Positions 54,149 through 63,903 are shown, counted from the first letter of the stretch. The stretch is DNA of 64,000 bases from Brevundimonas sp. (GCA_003248965.1 QFQU01000017.1:8194-72193); one strand, 5' to 3'. Translations and numbers: made by a program. The notes: a model not told the origin generated them from the letters alone.

Positions 54149-54826
54149 TCAGGCCAGGAACTGCAGGATCATGTGGCCGGCCAGGAAGGCCGTGAAGCCT
54201 GCCATGACGAAGGCCGTCGCGAAGGAGAACAGCCATTCCTGCTTGGCCTGAAGCCGCAGGACCTCGACCTCGTCCGCTAGACCCGCCGCCATCCGGCGAC
54301 GATCCCGTTCCAGCAGCGGGACGATGATCGCGAAGCTGGCGGCCATCGGCAGGAAGATGATGACCAGTTGCGCCAGGCTGGTGAAGGAGGCGCGGCCCGC
54401 GCTGAACCGGGCGAGAAAGGCGTTCAGGGCCTCCTGATGGCCGAGCGGCGCATAGGCCGTGATCAGCGACGCGACGCCGACGACATAGACCAGTGCGTAG
54501 AGGCAGCGCTGGCCCGTCGTCTTGACGGTGCGAGGCGGCGGGGCGGTCTGTTCCGATCCGAACGCCGGGGGCTGGCCAACCGGAAAGGCGCCCTGCGCCG
54601 TCCGCCGCCGGACATGCCAGAACCAGCGGTAAAGGGCGGTATGGAAGATCGGCAGGCCGATCAGGGCCAGCAGGACCACCAGCATCAGGTTCAGCGCGGC
54701 CTCCGCCGTCATGGCGACCGGCGTATAGGTGTCGACGACGAAGATCAGGCCGATCCAGCCTAGCAGGATGACGGCGGTTACGCCTATGCTGAGCGCGATG
54801 ATCGCCAGTGCGCGAAGAAGCGTCAT
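54149..54826 (-). CDS. Unrecognised inner-membrane protein, 225 aa
   Basis: Opposite in direction to the surrounding dcw genes. About five hydrophobic segments: near 5-30, 40-65, then a linker with QPPAFGSEQTAPPPRT, and 115-140, 160-185, and 200-222 (FATAFVMAGFTAFLAGHMIL). A short basic/acidic cytosolic stretch (LLERDRRRMAAGLADEVEVL) lies before the last helix. Start ATG 54826 is inferred from topology. No family recognised. Confidence 0.65.
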   Translation of the reverse strand: MTLLRALAIIALSIGVTAVILLGWIGLIFVVDTYTPVAMTAEAALNLMLVVLLALIGLPIFHTALYRWFWHVRRRTAQGAFPVGQPPAFGSEQTAPPPRTVKTTGQRCLYALVYVVGVASLITAYAPLGHQEALNAFLARFSAGRASFTSLAQLVIIFLPMAASFAIIVPLLERDRRRMAAGLADEVEVLRLQAKQEWLFSFATAFVMAGFTAFLAGHMILQFLA

Positions 54827-54915
54827 GCATCCTCTGTAGGCTAGGACGGCAGCGTCGGGCCAGCCCATGTCGCGCGCCTCTTTGATTTCCCGGCCGGCGC
54901 GGCTATCGACGCGGT

Positions 54916-55833
54916 ATGAGTTCCTGGAAAGACGATCTCCCCTCCGTGCGCGGCAAGTTGCTGCTGAACGAGCCCTTGGCGCCTTACACATGGTTTCGGG
55001 TGGGCGGGGCGGCGGACGCCCTGTTCATTCCGGCGGACGCCGAGGATCTGGCGGACTTCCTGAAGGCGCTGGACCCGGCTGTGCCGGTGGCGGTTCTGGG
55101 CGTCGGATCGAACGTCATCGTCCGTGACGGCGGAGTCGAGGGGGTGGTGATCCGTCTGGCCGGGCGCGCCTGGGGGCAGATCACGACCGACGGCCTGACC
55201 ATTACGGCGGGCGCCGGGGCGCTGGACGCCATGGTGGCGCGCGCGGCGGCCAAGGCGGGGATCGCGGGGCTTGAGTTCTATGCCGGCATTCCCGGCGCGG
55301 TCGGCGGCGCCCTGACCATGAATGCAGGCTGTTATGGCGCGGAGACAAAGGACGTTCTGGTCTCGGCTTGGGGCCTGACGCGGGCGGGCGAGCGGGTGGA
55401 TTATGCGTTGGCCGACTTCGGCTACACCTATCGCCATTCCCAGGCGCCCGCCGACATCATCTGGGTCGAGGCGATCTATCGCGGCACGTCCGACGCGCCC
55501 GAGGCCGTCGCCGCCCGCATCGCCGAGATCACCAGCCGCCGCGAGACGACCCAGCCGATCCGCGAGAAGACCGGCGGCTCCACCTTCAAGAACCCGCCCG
55601 GCCATTCATCATGGAAGCTGGTGGACGAGGCGGGCTGGCGCGGTCGGCTGCACGCCGTGACCGGCGGCGGCGCCATGTTCAGCGAACTGCATTCCAACTT
55701 CATGATCAATCCCGGCGAGGCCACGGCCGCCGACATCGAAGGCTTGGGCGAAACCGTCCGCGCCGATGTCCTGCAAAAGACAGGCGTTCAACTGGACTGG
55801 GAGATCAAGCGAATCGGGCGCGCTCTGTCATAA
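54916..55833 (+). CDS. murB: UDP-N-acetylenolpyruvoylglucosamine reductase MurB
   Basis: 305-residue FAD enzyme making UDP-MurNAc. APYTWFRVGGAADALFIP, LGVGSNVIVRDGGVEGVVI, YAGIPGAVGGALTMNAGCYG, GGSTFKNPPG, the catalytic Ser in AMFSELHSNFMIN. The length and missing extra domain fit the type IIb group. The start is 85 bases after the membrane-protein start on the other strand. Confidence 0.95.
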   Translation: MSSWKDDLPSVRGKLLLNEPLAPYTWFRVGGAADALFIPADAEDLADFLKALDPAVPVAVLGVGSNVIVRDGGVEGVVIRLAGRAWGQITTDGLTITAGAGALDAMVARAAAKAGIAGLEFYAGIPGAVGGALTMNAGCYGAETKDVLVSAWGLTRAGERVDYALADFGYTYRHSQAPADIIWVEAIYRGTSDAPEAVAARIAEITSRRETTQPIREKTGGSTFKNPPGHSSWKLVDEAGWRGRLHAVTGGGAMFSELHSNFMINPGEATAADIEGLGETVRADVLQKTGVQLDWEIKRIGRALS

Positions 55834-55893
55834 ATCCGAGGTTGCGGGCGAGGACGCCCCATCCTAGAGCCGGATTCTTGGGGGAGAATCCAG

Positions 55894-57165
55894 ATGAAGC
55901 GTATCGCAATCGCCGCCGGCCTGCTGGTCATGGCCGCAGAGCCTGTCCAGGCCCAGATCGTCACGCGCGCCGCCGCGCCGGGCGTCGAGCGGATCGACCT
56001 GACGCGATCCAGCGCCGGATACACCTATTTCAACCGCGCGGGCGCCGATCTGGCGCAGCATGACGCGGCGCTGCGGGCCTGTCTGGTCGAGGGCGAGCAG
56101 ATGCGCCAACCCGACGACAATGGCGCGGCGGGCGCGGCGGCGGCCGGCGGCCTGCTGGGCGCGCTGGTGGTCGGCATGATCCAGGGCGCGGTCAACGGCA
56201 TGCAGGAGCGGCGCGGCGTCGCCGCCAATCTGGAAAACTGCATGGTCGTGAACGGCTGGCGCGTGGTGCGGCTGGACGAGGCCGAGGGCAAGACGCTGGA
56301 CGCGATGGAGCCGGCGGCCCTGCACGACGCTCTGGCCGACCGCGTCGGCGCCGCCGCGCCCCAAGGCCAGATCGTGCGCGTGTACGACAATGACGCGGTG
56401 CGCGGCGATACGGTGGTGATCGGGCGAGCCGGCGATCTGGACAAGGTGTCGTTGAGCGCCCAGGCCCTGCCGCCGTCCGACGCCGCGCCCGCGTCGTCGC
56501 GCAAAGGCCCCCAGGCGCCGCGCACCGCCCGTCCGCCCCGCGCCCTGAAGCCGGAAGAGGTGGCGATCAAGCCCGGCGACGTCCTGGTGACGGTGCGTCT
56601 GACCGGCATGGCCGAGCAGGGCGGACGCACCCTGATCTTCACTCGCCAGGGCCCGGCGCCGGACATCCAGCCGTGGGAGAATGACGGCCGGCCGGCCCTG
56701 TTCGCCGTCGCCCTGCCGACGCGCGGCGCGGCCCGGGGCGACCGCACCCGCGCCGTCACCCAGACCTTCTCCGTCCCGCCCGGACGGTGGCGGCTGAGCG
56801 CGGTCAACATGGGGCCGTACATCACCCACTTCTGCCTGGGCGCCTCCGGCTTCGAGGCGCGGGACGGGGAGGCGCTCTATGCCGGGGCGTTCGACCTGTC
56901 GGGCGAGCAGATGCGCCCGGACATGACGCTGCGCGACGATCTGCTGGCGCCGACATCCCCGGCCGCCGTCGCCGGGGTGCGCCACCGCGCGGCCGACTGG
57001 ACCTATGGCGACCGCCAGCCGTGCGAAGGCGCCTATCTCTATGCGCTGGACCTGCGGCCGGCGGTTCAGGACACGCCGCCGTTCATCGTCATCACGCCGG
57101 TCGCGGCCGCCCAGCCCGCGACGGTCGAAACGGCGCCGACGACGCCGTCTTCAACACTTCAATGA
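55894..57165 (+). CDS. Unrecognised exported protein, 423 aa
   Basis: Signal peptide ending near QAQ, then a glycine/alanine zipper stretch (NGAAGAAAAGGLLGALVVGM, about 76-95) of the kind that inserts into the outer membrane, and a large C-terminal domain from about 225 (VAIKPGDVLVTVRLTGMAEQ, TFSVPPGRWRLSAVNMG, TYGDRQPCEGAYLYALDL). Cys residues in RACLVE, NCMVVN, FCLGAS and PCEGA may pair. It sits between murB and ddl on the same strand. Function unknown. Confidence 0.75.
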   Translation: MKRIAIAAGLLVMAAEPVQAQIVTRAAAPGVERIDLTRSSAGYTYFNRAGADLAQHDAALRACLVEGEQMRQPDDNGAAGAAAAGGLLGALVVGMIQGAVNGMQERRGVAANLENCMVVNGWRVVRLDEAEGKTLDAMEPAALHDALADRVGAAAPQGQIVRVYDNDAVRGDTVVIGRAGDLDKVSLSAQALPPSDAAPASSRKGPQAPRTARPPRALKPEEVAIKPGDVLVTVRLTGMAEQGGRTLIFTRQGPAPDIQPWENDGRPALFAVALPTRGAARGDRTRAVTQTFSVPPGRWRLSAVNMGPYITHFCLGASGFEARDGEALYAGAFDLSGEQMRPDMTLRDDLLAPTSPAAVAGVRHRAADWTYGDRQPCEGAYLYALDLRPAVQDTPPFIVITPVAAAQPATVETAPTTPSSTLQ

Positions 57166-57233
57166 CCCGATGAGGGTTTGGTTGACGGGCTGTTAACGAC
57201 CTGCGCGGCATCCAGACGGTTCTGGAGCCGCCC

Positions 57234-58175
57234 ATGACCCGCCCCTTCTCCTCTCTTCATGTCGCCGTCCTGATGGGCGGTCTTTCCGCCGAGCGCGAAG
57301 TGTCGCTGTCGTCGGGAGAACAGTGCGCCCAGGCGTTGGAGCGTCAGGGCGTGCGCGTCAGCCGCGTGGACGCCGGGCGCGACCTGGCCAATGTGTTGTC
57401 GGGCCTGATCAGGCCCGATGTGGTGCTGAACTGTCTGCACGGCGCCTGGGGCGAGGACGGTTGCGTCCAGGGCGTGCTGGAGACGCTGAAGATTCCCTAC
57501 ACCCACTCCGGCGTGCTGGCCTCGGCGCTGGCGATGGACAAGGAAAAGTCCAAGGCCGTGCTGCGGGCCGCAGGCGTCAAGACGCCGGGCGGCGGCCTGT
57601 ACGACCGTCACGAGGTCGCCAGCCGTCACGTCATCGAACCGCCCTATGTGATCAAGCCGAACGCCGAAGGCTCTTCGGTCGGCGTCTTTCTGGTGCCCCG
57701 GGGCGCCAACGGTCCGCAGACCGCCGTCGGCGCCGCCGACTGGACCTATGGCGAGCAGGTGATGGTCGAGCCCTATATCGCGGGCAAGGAGCTGTGCGTC
57801 ACCGTGATCGGCGAGGCGGCCGGGCCGCGCGCCCTGACCGTGACCGACATCACCCCGACCAAGGGCTTCTACGACTACGAGGCCAAATATGCGCCGGGCG
57901 GCTCGGTCCACGTTCTGCCAGCCGTCCTGCCGCCTCATGTCTTCGAAACGGCCCTGCGTCAGGCCGAATTGGCCCATGCGGCGATGGGGTGCCGGGGGGT
58001 GTCCCGATCCGACTTCCGTTATGACGATGTTAAGGACGATCTGGTCCTGTTGGAGGTCAACACCCAGCCCGGCATGACGCCGACTTCGCTCGCGCCCGAG
58101 CAGGCCGCCTACGCCGGAATGAGTTACGATGATCTGGTTCGGTGGATGGTGGAGGACGCCTCATGCCCGCGGTAG
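57234..58175 (+). CDS. ddl: D-alanine--D-alanine ligase
   Basis: 313 residues, ATP-grasp enzyme. VLMGGLSAEREVSLSSG, HGAWGEDGCVQGVLE, KPNAEGSSVGVF, TKGFYDYEAKYAPGGSVHV and LLEVNTQPGMTPTSL cover the three domains. The active-site Tyr of YDYEAK marks a D-Ala-D-Ala (not D-Lac) ligase. Its end overlaps ftsQ by 13 bases. Confidence 0.95.
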   Translation: MTRPFSSLHVAVLMGGLSAEREVSLSSGEQCAQALERQGVRVSRVDAGRDLANVLSGLIRPDVVLNCLHGAWGEDGCVQGVLETLKIPYTHSGVLASALAMDKEKSKAVLRAAGVKTPGGGLYDRHEVASRHVIEPPYVIKPNAEGSSVGVFLVPRGANGPQTAVGAADWTYGEQVMVEPYIAGKELCVTVIGEAAGPRALTVTDITPTKGFYDYEAKYAPGGSVHVLPAVLPPHVFETALRQAELAHAAMGCRGVSRSDFRYDDVKDDLVLLEVNTQPGMTPTSLAPEQAAYAGMSYDDLVRWMVEDASCPR

Positions 58176-59050
58176 TTCGCGGCGGTCGGCGACAGGGCAA
58201 TCAGGCTCCACAACGCGGTCCGGCGCCTAGCGGCGGGCGCTCGCGCGGGGGGGGCGCGCCACGCAACGCCTCGCCCATTCCTGGAAAGATGGCCGCCATC
58301 GGCCGCATCGACATTTCGCCCCGTTCGGCCCTGATCGCCCTGGGCGCAGGCGCGCTTCTGGTCGTGGGCGTCCTGGCTACCGGCGCGCGCGCCGAGCGGA
58401 TCGGCGCGTCCGTCTCCCAGAGCGTCGGCAAGATGACCGCCGGCATGGGGCTGAGGCTGAACCGCGTCCATATTGCCGGCGCCTCGGCCGAGGCCGAGCC
58501 GTCTATCCGACAGGCGCTGGGCGTCTATGCCGGTCAGCCGATCACCAGTCTGGATCTGGACGCCATCCGCGACCGGGTTCAGGGCGTGGGCTGGATCAAG
58601 GAGGCGCGGGTGGTGCGCCTGCTGCCCGACACCCTGGTCGTCGAAGTCAAGGAACATGACCGCCTGGCCGTCTGGCAGGTCGCGGGTCAGATCAAGGTCA
58701 TCGACGCGCGCGGTCAGGTCATCGCGGGCGCCGATGCGCGCCGCTATCCCAATCTGCCGCTGGTGGTGGGCAAGGGCGCCGATGCGGCGGCCGGCGACAT
58801 CCTGCCGCTTCTGAACCAGCGACCGCGCCTGATGGGCCGGATCGACGCCCTGGTGCGTGTCGACGAGCGCCGCTGGGACCTGCGCTTGAAGGACGGCAGC
58901 CTGATCCAGTTGCCGGCGGTGGACCAGGAGGCGGCGCTGATCCGCCTGGACGCCCTGGATCAACGCGAGCGGCTGCTGGACCTGGGCTTCGCCCGCGTGG
59001 ACTTGAGAACCCCCGACGAGGTCGCCGTGCGACCCGCCGGCGAAGCCTGA
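58163..59050 (+). CDS. ftsQ: Cell division protein FtsQ
   Basis: 295-residue bitopic divisome protein. A basic cytosolic N-terminus (about 1-55), one membrane helix about 57-75 (SALIALGAGALLVVGVLATG), a POTRA domain (NRVHIAGASAEAEPSIRQAL...LPDTLVVEVKEHDRLAVW) and the FtsQ beta domain. ATG 58163 has GGAGG eight bases upstream. The spacing to ftsA is 5 bases. Confidence 0.92.
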   Translation: MPAVVRGGRRQGNQAPQRGPAPSGGRSRGGGAPRNASPIPGKMAAIGRIDISPRSALIALGAGALLVVGVLATGARAERIGASVSQSVGKMTAGMGLRLNRVHIAGASAEAEPSIRQALGVYAGQPITSLDLDAIRDRVQGVGWIKEARVVRLLPDTLVVEVKEHDRLAVWQVAGQIKVIDARGQVIAGADARRYPNLPLVVGKGADAAAGDILPLLNQRPRLMGRIDALVRVDERRWDLRLKDGSLIQLPAVDQEAALIRLDALDQRERLLDLGFARVDLRTPDEVAVRPAGEA

Positions 59051-59055
59051 GGAAT

Positions 59056-60402
59056 GTGGCTGAGATGACGACGAAGCAGCGCGGGGCGGCGAACGATCAA
59101 GGGCGGGTGATGGACCCCCGCGCCGGGCGCGCCCCCGTGGTCGCCGCTCTCGATCTCGGCCAGTCCAAGGTCTCCTGTTTCATCATGAAGCCCGACGGCG
59201 TGCGTCATGCCGACCGCACCATCCGTGTCGCGGGCGCCAGCCACGTCCAGTCCAAGGGCGTCAAGGGCGGGGCCATCATCAATATGGACGAGGCCGCCCA
59301 GGCCATCGGCCACGCCGTCGAACGCGCCGAACGCGCGGCGCAAAGCCCCGTCTCCGGCGTCGTCGTCACCACCGCCATCGGCCAGATGGCCAGCCACCGG
59401 GTCCAGGCCCGCGTTTCTCTGGGCGCCAATCCGGTCGGGGACGCCGATCTGGCGCGCGCCATCGGCATGGCCCTGGCCCAGATCCGCCTGCCCAACCGTC
59501 GCCCGATCCATGTCCTGCCCATAGCCTGGTCGGTGGACGGGGCGCGGGGCGTCCACGATCCGCGCGCGATGCGCGGCGGCTCTCTGGGGCTGGACCTGTT
59601 GGTCGTCTCCATGGCCGAGAACGTGTTCACGACCCTTAGCCACTGCCTGGAGCTGGCGCACCTCGACCTGCAAGGCGTCGCCGCCGCGCCCGTCGTCTCC
59701 TCGCTGGCCGCGCTGGAAGAGGACGAGATGGACCTGGGCGCCGTCTGCATCGACATGGGCGGCGGTTCGACCAGCGCCGCCGTCTGGGGCGGGCGCTCGC
59801 TGCTGCATATCGAAAGCCTGAATGTCGGCGGCGACCACGTCACCTCCGACATCGCGCGTGGCCTGTCGACATCCAAGGCCGGCGCCGAACGTCTGAAGAC
59901 CCTGCACGGCTCGGCCATGGCCAGCGCCAACGAAGACCGTGAAATGCTGGAGGCCCCGCCGCGCGGTGAGGACGCCTCCGCCGGCCCGGTCATCGTCCCG
60001 CGCGCCATGCTGAAGACCGTGATCGCCCCGCGCGTCGAGGAAACCCTGGAACTGCTCCGCGACCGTCTGAAGGCTGCAGGCGTCGGACTGGAGCCCGGCG
60101 CAGGCATGGTCTTGACCGGCGGCGCCAGCCAGCTGAACGGTGTGCGGGAATTGGCCGTGCGCGTGTTCGACCGCCCGGTCCGCCTGGGCAAGCCCCAACG
60201 GGCGCCACATTTGGCCGACGCCGCCTCAGGCCCCGCCTTCTGCGCCACCGCCGGCGTCCTCCTGCGCGCCGCCTACGGCCCGCGTGAAGCCGTCTCCGCC
60301 CGCAAGCTGATGGCGCGTCAGATCACGGCGGCGGACGCGCCGCGCGTGCATCGCGGGAATGTCGTGGGACGTGTGGCGGGGTGGCTGCGCGACAACCTGT
60401 AG
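59056..60402 (+). CDS. ftsA: Cell division protein FtsA
   Basis: Actin-like ATPase that tethers FtsZ to the membrane, up to 448 residues. VAALDLGQSKVSCFI, NMDEAAQAIGHAVERAER, CIDMGGGSTSAAVW, SLNVGGDHVTSDIARGL and VLTGGASQLNGV are the phosphate and adenosine loops. A C-terminal amphipathic helix ends in GRVAGWLRDNL. GTG 59056 or ATG 59065 can start it; GAGGA favours neither clearly. ftsZ does not follow. Confidence 0.94.
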   Translation: MAEMTTKQRGAANDQGRVMDPRAGRAPVVAALDLGQSKVSCFIMKPDGVRHADRTIRVAGASHVQSKGVKGGAIINMDEAAQAIGHAVERAERAAQSPVSGVVVTTAIGQMASHRVQARVSLGANPVGDADLARAIGMALAQIRLPNRRPIHVLPIAWSVDGARGVHDPRAMRGGSLGLDLLVVSMAENVFTTLSHCLELAHLDLQGVAAAPVVSSLAALEEDEMDLGAVCIDMGGGSTSAAVWGGRSLLHIESLNVGGDHVTSDIARGLSTSKAGAERLKTLHGSAMASANEDREMLEAPPRGEDASAGPVIVPRAMLKTVIAPRVEETLELLRDRLKAAGVGLEPGAGMVLTGGASQLNGVRELAVRVFDRPVRLGKPQRAPHLADAASGPAFCATAGVLLRAAYGPREAVSARKLMARQITAADAPRVHRGNVVGRVAGWLRDNL

Positions 60403-60483
60403 TACGCCTTTCCAAACCGACATGAGGTGTGTCCAGATTGTGACGGTTCGTTGTCGGATGCAGCCAAGTTGTGTCGTTTTGGC

Positions 60484-60543
60484 TTGCAGTGGGCATCGTG
60501 ACCAGCCTAGAAGCGCCGCCAGTACGTCACAATTCCGGTGACG
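60484..60543 (+). promoter_or_regulatory. Promoter and operator-like repeat for the second TonB receptor
   Basis: TTGCAG (60484-60489), a 17-base spacer, CTAGAA (60507-60512). Downstream lies the inverted repeat CGTCAC-N7-GTGACG (60525-60543), which could bind a repressor or form a 5'-UTR hairpin. The receptor GTG is at 60566. No copy of the FecI-type promoter is present here. Confidence 0.45.
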
Positions 60544-60565
60544 GTCATGTGGGGAATTCACGATA

Positions 60566-63500
60566 GTGAACATTATCACCAAGGAACGTCTGCTCAGCTC
60601 GACCATCGTCGCTGGTCTCGCCGCGGGCATCGTGGCGGTCGCTCCGACCGCCTACGCGCAGTCGAACAACAACGCGCAAGAGCCCAAGGCGGGCGACCAG
60701 GCGACGCAAGTCGAAGAAGTCGTGGTGGTTGGTTCGCGTCTGCGTCGCGATAACTACAATTCGCCCTCGCCGATCCAAGTGATCACCCGCGATGAAGCGA
60801 CCCTCGCCGGCTTCGCTTCGACGACTGAAGCCCTGCAGGGCACGGCCGTCACCGGCGGCACCGAGCAGATCAACAACGCCTTCGGTGGTTACGTCACCAA
60901 CGGCGGTCCGGGCGCCAACACCCTGTCGCTGCGCGGCCTGGGCGCCGAGCGCACCCTGGTTCTGCTGAACGGTCGTCGCGTCGCTCCGGCCGGTTCGCGC
61001 GGCTCGGTCGGCTCGGCCGACCTGAACGTGCTGCCGTCGGCCATGGTCGAGCGGATCGAAGTCCTGAAGGACGGCGCATCGTCGGTCTATGGTTCGGATG
61101 CCGTCGCCGGCGTCGTGAACATCATCACCCGCAACAACATCGACGGCGTGACCGTCGAGGGTCAGTACAACGCCAACACCGACGCCAACGGCGCCGGCAA
61201 CCAGTCGCGCATTTCGATCGTGGCCGGCACCAGCGGCGACCGCTGGCACCTGTCGGGCTCGGCCGAATACTACAACCGCGCCGAACTGCGCTTGGGTGAT
61301 CGCGACTTCACCAAGTGCGCCATCGACGGCTGGACGGACGGTACGGACTACATCGACCCGCTGACGGGCCGCTCCAAGTGCTACACCGCTGATGGCGGCG
61401 GCGTGACCATCAACACGATCGGCACCAGCAGCCTGACCGGTGACGCCTTCGTGAACGCCGTGGGCGGCGTCACCTATCGCGCCGGCCTCGTGAACGCGCC
61501 TGGCGTCCCGAATGGTGCGATTGCCAACGGCGTCTACTACAACCGCTGGCGTCCGAATGCCGGCGTGGCGACCGGCCTGGTCGGCTTCGAAGGCGTGGGC
61601 GGCGGCTATCTCGACAACCGCGCGAACCCGACCGCCTTCTTGGCGCTGTCCACGGCCATCCGTGACACCTTCGAAGACAAGATGCTGAACGAGTCTCTGA
61701 TCTCGCCGGTCGAAGTCAGCACCGTCTATCTGGAAGGCGCCTACGACCTGCAGGCCCTCGGCAATGCCGAAGTTTACGGCGAATTCCTGGCCAACCGTCG
61801 TGAATCGTCGCAGACCGGTTATCGTCAGCTCGCGCTGGACTACTATCGCGGCAACCTGCTGATCCCGTCGAACCTGACCTTCTCGAACTTTTCGGCCAAC
61901 CAGGGCCTGAGCCCGACGACCGGTCCGAACGCCAACGCGCGTGTCGGCGTCCGTGCTTTCATCGGTTACGGCAACGACACCTCGGAGCAGACCGTCGATT
62001 TCGCCAAGAGCCTGGCTGGCATCCGCGGCGACTTCGTGATCCCGGGGTGGCGCTACGACGCCTATGCGAGCTATACGCGCTCGCGTTCGGAGTACAAGTT
62101 CGAGCAGTTCATCACCAACCTGCTGCAGAACTCGCTTGACGTCGTCGTCGCGCCTACCGGCACGCCGGCCGCCTTGACGCGTTCGGGCGTCCTCTCCACC
62201 GGTGCGACGGGCACCGTCACCTGCCGCGTGAACGTCACGGATCCGACGGCGGGCTGTATCCCGGCGCCCTTCCTGACCAGCCAGACCATCGGCGGCGTTC
62301 TGCCGGAAGACTGGAAAAACTACGTCTTCCGTCCGATCACGGGTACGACCGAATACATCGAAAAGGTCGTCAGCATCGGTTTCGACGGTCCGCTGTTCAC
62401 TTTGCCGGCCGGCCAGGTTCAGGCCTTCGTGGGCGCCGAATGGCGTGATGCGGAGATCGACGACACCCCGGCTCTGGATATGCAAACCGGCAACATCTAT
62501 AACTTCTCGACGGCGACCCCGACTCGCGGTTCGGAATCGGTTTGGGAAGTTTTCGGTGAAATCGAAGCGCCGTTGCTGGCCAATCTGCCTTTGGTCGATT
62601 CTCTGACCCTGAACGCCTCGGCGCGTTACACGGAATACGAGAACGCCGGATCGGATACGACCTATAAGGTCGGCTTGGTTTATTCGCCGACCTCGTGGCT
62701 GACGGTTCGCGGCACCTATGGCACCTCGTACCGCGCTCCGGCGCTGTTCGAACAGTTCCTGGGCGCCACCTCGGGCTTCATCGGCGCCGCCAACGACCCC
62801 TGCAGCGAGCTGACCTCGACCTCGAACCCGAACCGGATCGCCAACTGTAATTCGGAAGGCCTGGGCAACTTCGTGGCCACCTCCAGTGTCCGCGTCTTCA
62901 CGCTGGGCGGCGCCGCGAACAACCTGGAGCCGGAAACCTCGGACAACATGACCGTGGGCTTCGTGTTCCAACCGCAGCTGCCGTCGGGTTGGGGGGATTT
63001 GTCGTTCGCGACCGATTATTACGAGATCGAGATCAACAACAGCGTCGTCCGTTTGGGTGGCGGTGCGATCCTGAGCGACTGCTATAACTCCGACCCGTCG
63101 GAGTTCGCGGCGCGCGCCGGAAACTGCTCGTTCATCACTCGCGCCAGCAGCAACAACGCGCTCACGGTGGAAAGCAGCTACATCAACATCGCGACCGATA
63201 TCGCCAAGGGCCTGGATTATACCCTGCGCTATCGCCGCGACGTCGGTCCGGGCACGGCCACCTTCAATCTGGGCGTGACCCAGGTGACGGAAGTGTCGAG
63301 CCAACTGCTGCCGACGGACATCGCTCGCGACCAGAAGGGTCGGATCAACGTCCCCGAGTTCTCGGGTTACGCCGATCTGACCTATAACTGGCAAGAATGG
63401 CGTGTGCGGTGGGGCGTGGAGTACATCCAGGCCACCGAGGACTACTCCTACTATCTGCGTGAGTACGGCGACGATTACGAAGCCGCCGGCTACGACTTGG

Positions 63501-63706
63501 CGGTGCCGGATTACTTCCTGCACAGTGCTTCGGTGCAGTATCGCACCGATGATTGGACCGCCACGGTCGGCGTTCGCAACGTCTTCAACGAAGAGCCGCC
63601 GTCCATCACGACGGGTGTGTACAATCGCGTCGGCAACGCGCCGCTGTACTCGGGTTACGACTACGTGGGCCGTTCGGTCTTCGTGAACCTGAAGAAGTCG
63701 TTCTAG
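60566..63706 (+). CDS. TonB-dependent outer-membrane receptor
   Basis: 1046 residues, intact. Signal peptide to about 32 (TAYAQ), no STN domain, TonB-box-like QVEEVVVVGSR, plug with LSLRGLGAERTLVLLNGRR and GASSVYGSDAVAGVVNIIT, then a long barrel ending in FVNLKKSF with the terminal Phe needed for insertion. Two cysteine pairs lie in long loops (KCAIDG...SKCYT and TCRVNVTDPTAGC). Codon choice is less extreme than in the neighbours. The substrate is unknown. It occupies the place where ftsZ would be expected. Confidence 0.93.
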   Translation: MNIITKERLLSSTIVAGLAAGIVAVAPTAYAQSNNNAQEPKAGDQATQVEEVVVVGSRLRRDNYNSPSPIQVITRDEATLAGFASTTEALQGTAVTGGTEQINNAFGGYVTNGGPGANTLSLRGLGAERTLVLLNGRRVAPAGSRGSVGSADLNVLPSAMVERIEVLKDGASSVYGSDAVAGVVNIITRNNIDGVTVEGQYNANTDANGAGNQSRISIVAGTSGDRWHLSGSAEYYNRAELRLGDRDFTKCAIDGWTDGTDYIDPLTGRSKCYTADGGGVTINTIGTSSLTGDAFVNAVGGVTYRAGLVNAPGVPNGAIANGVYYNRWRPNAGVATGLVGFEGVGGGYLDNRANPTAFLALSTAIRDTFEDKMLNESLISPVEVSTVYLEGAYDLQALGNAEVYGEFLANRRESSQTGYRQLALDYYRGNLLIPSNLTFSNFSANQGLSPTTGPNANARVGVRAFIGYGNDTSEQTVDFAKSLAGIRGDFVIPGWRYDAYASYTRSRSEYKFEQFITNLLQNSLDVVVAPTGTPAALTRSGVLSTGATGTVTCRVNVTDPTAGCIPAPFLTSQTIGGVLPEDWKNYVFRPITGTTEYIEKVVSIGFDGPLFTLPAGQVQAFVGAEWRDAEIDDTPALDMQTGNIYNFSTATPTRGSESVWEVFGEIEAPLLANLPLVDSLTLNASARYTEYENAGSDTTYKVGLVYSPTSWLTVRGTYGTSYRAPALFEQFLGATSGFIGAANDPCSELTSTSNPNRIANCNSEGLGNFVATSSVRVFTLGGAANNLEPETSDNMTVGFVFQPQLPSGWGDLSFATDYYEIEINNSVVRLGGGAILSDCYNSDPSEFAARAGNCSFITRASSNNALTVESSYINIATDIAKGLDYTLRYRRDVGPGTATFNLGVTQVTEVSSQLLPTDIARDQKGRINVPEFSGYADLTYNWQEWRVRWGVEYIQATEDYSYYLREYGDDYEAAGYDLAVPDYFLHSASVQYRTDDWTATVGVRNVFNEEPPSITTGVYNRVGNAPLYSGYDYVGRSVFVNLKKSF

Positions 63707-63732
63707 GTCGAGCGATCTTTCAGTCCTGAATG

Positions 63733-63767
63733 GGGCGACGGACTTCGGTTCGTCGCCCTTTTCTTTT
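63733..63767 (+). terminator. Intrinsic terminator of the second TonB receptor
   Basis: GGGCGACG and CGTCGCCC pair across a 10-base loop with the GACTTCGGTT core, followed by TTTTCTTTT. It starts 27 bases after the stop. Confidence 0.85.
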
Positions 63768-63903
63768 GCCTGTTCAAAATTGTAACGGAAGTTTGCTTGC
63801 GTCGACCGCCTGACGAAAACGAGAAAGGTCGATAACCGAGAAAAACTGACCGTGCGTCCGCCTCTACCTGACGTGGACCGTCATTCATGTCGGACGACAC
63901 ACG

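Noticed and set aside
60545..63523. 992-residue open frame on the minus strand opposite the second TonB receptor
   Set aside because: Shadow of the receptor caused by GC-rich codon bias; Arg/Gly/Val-rich with no family motif, while the plus frame has signal peptide, plug and barrel.
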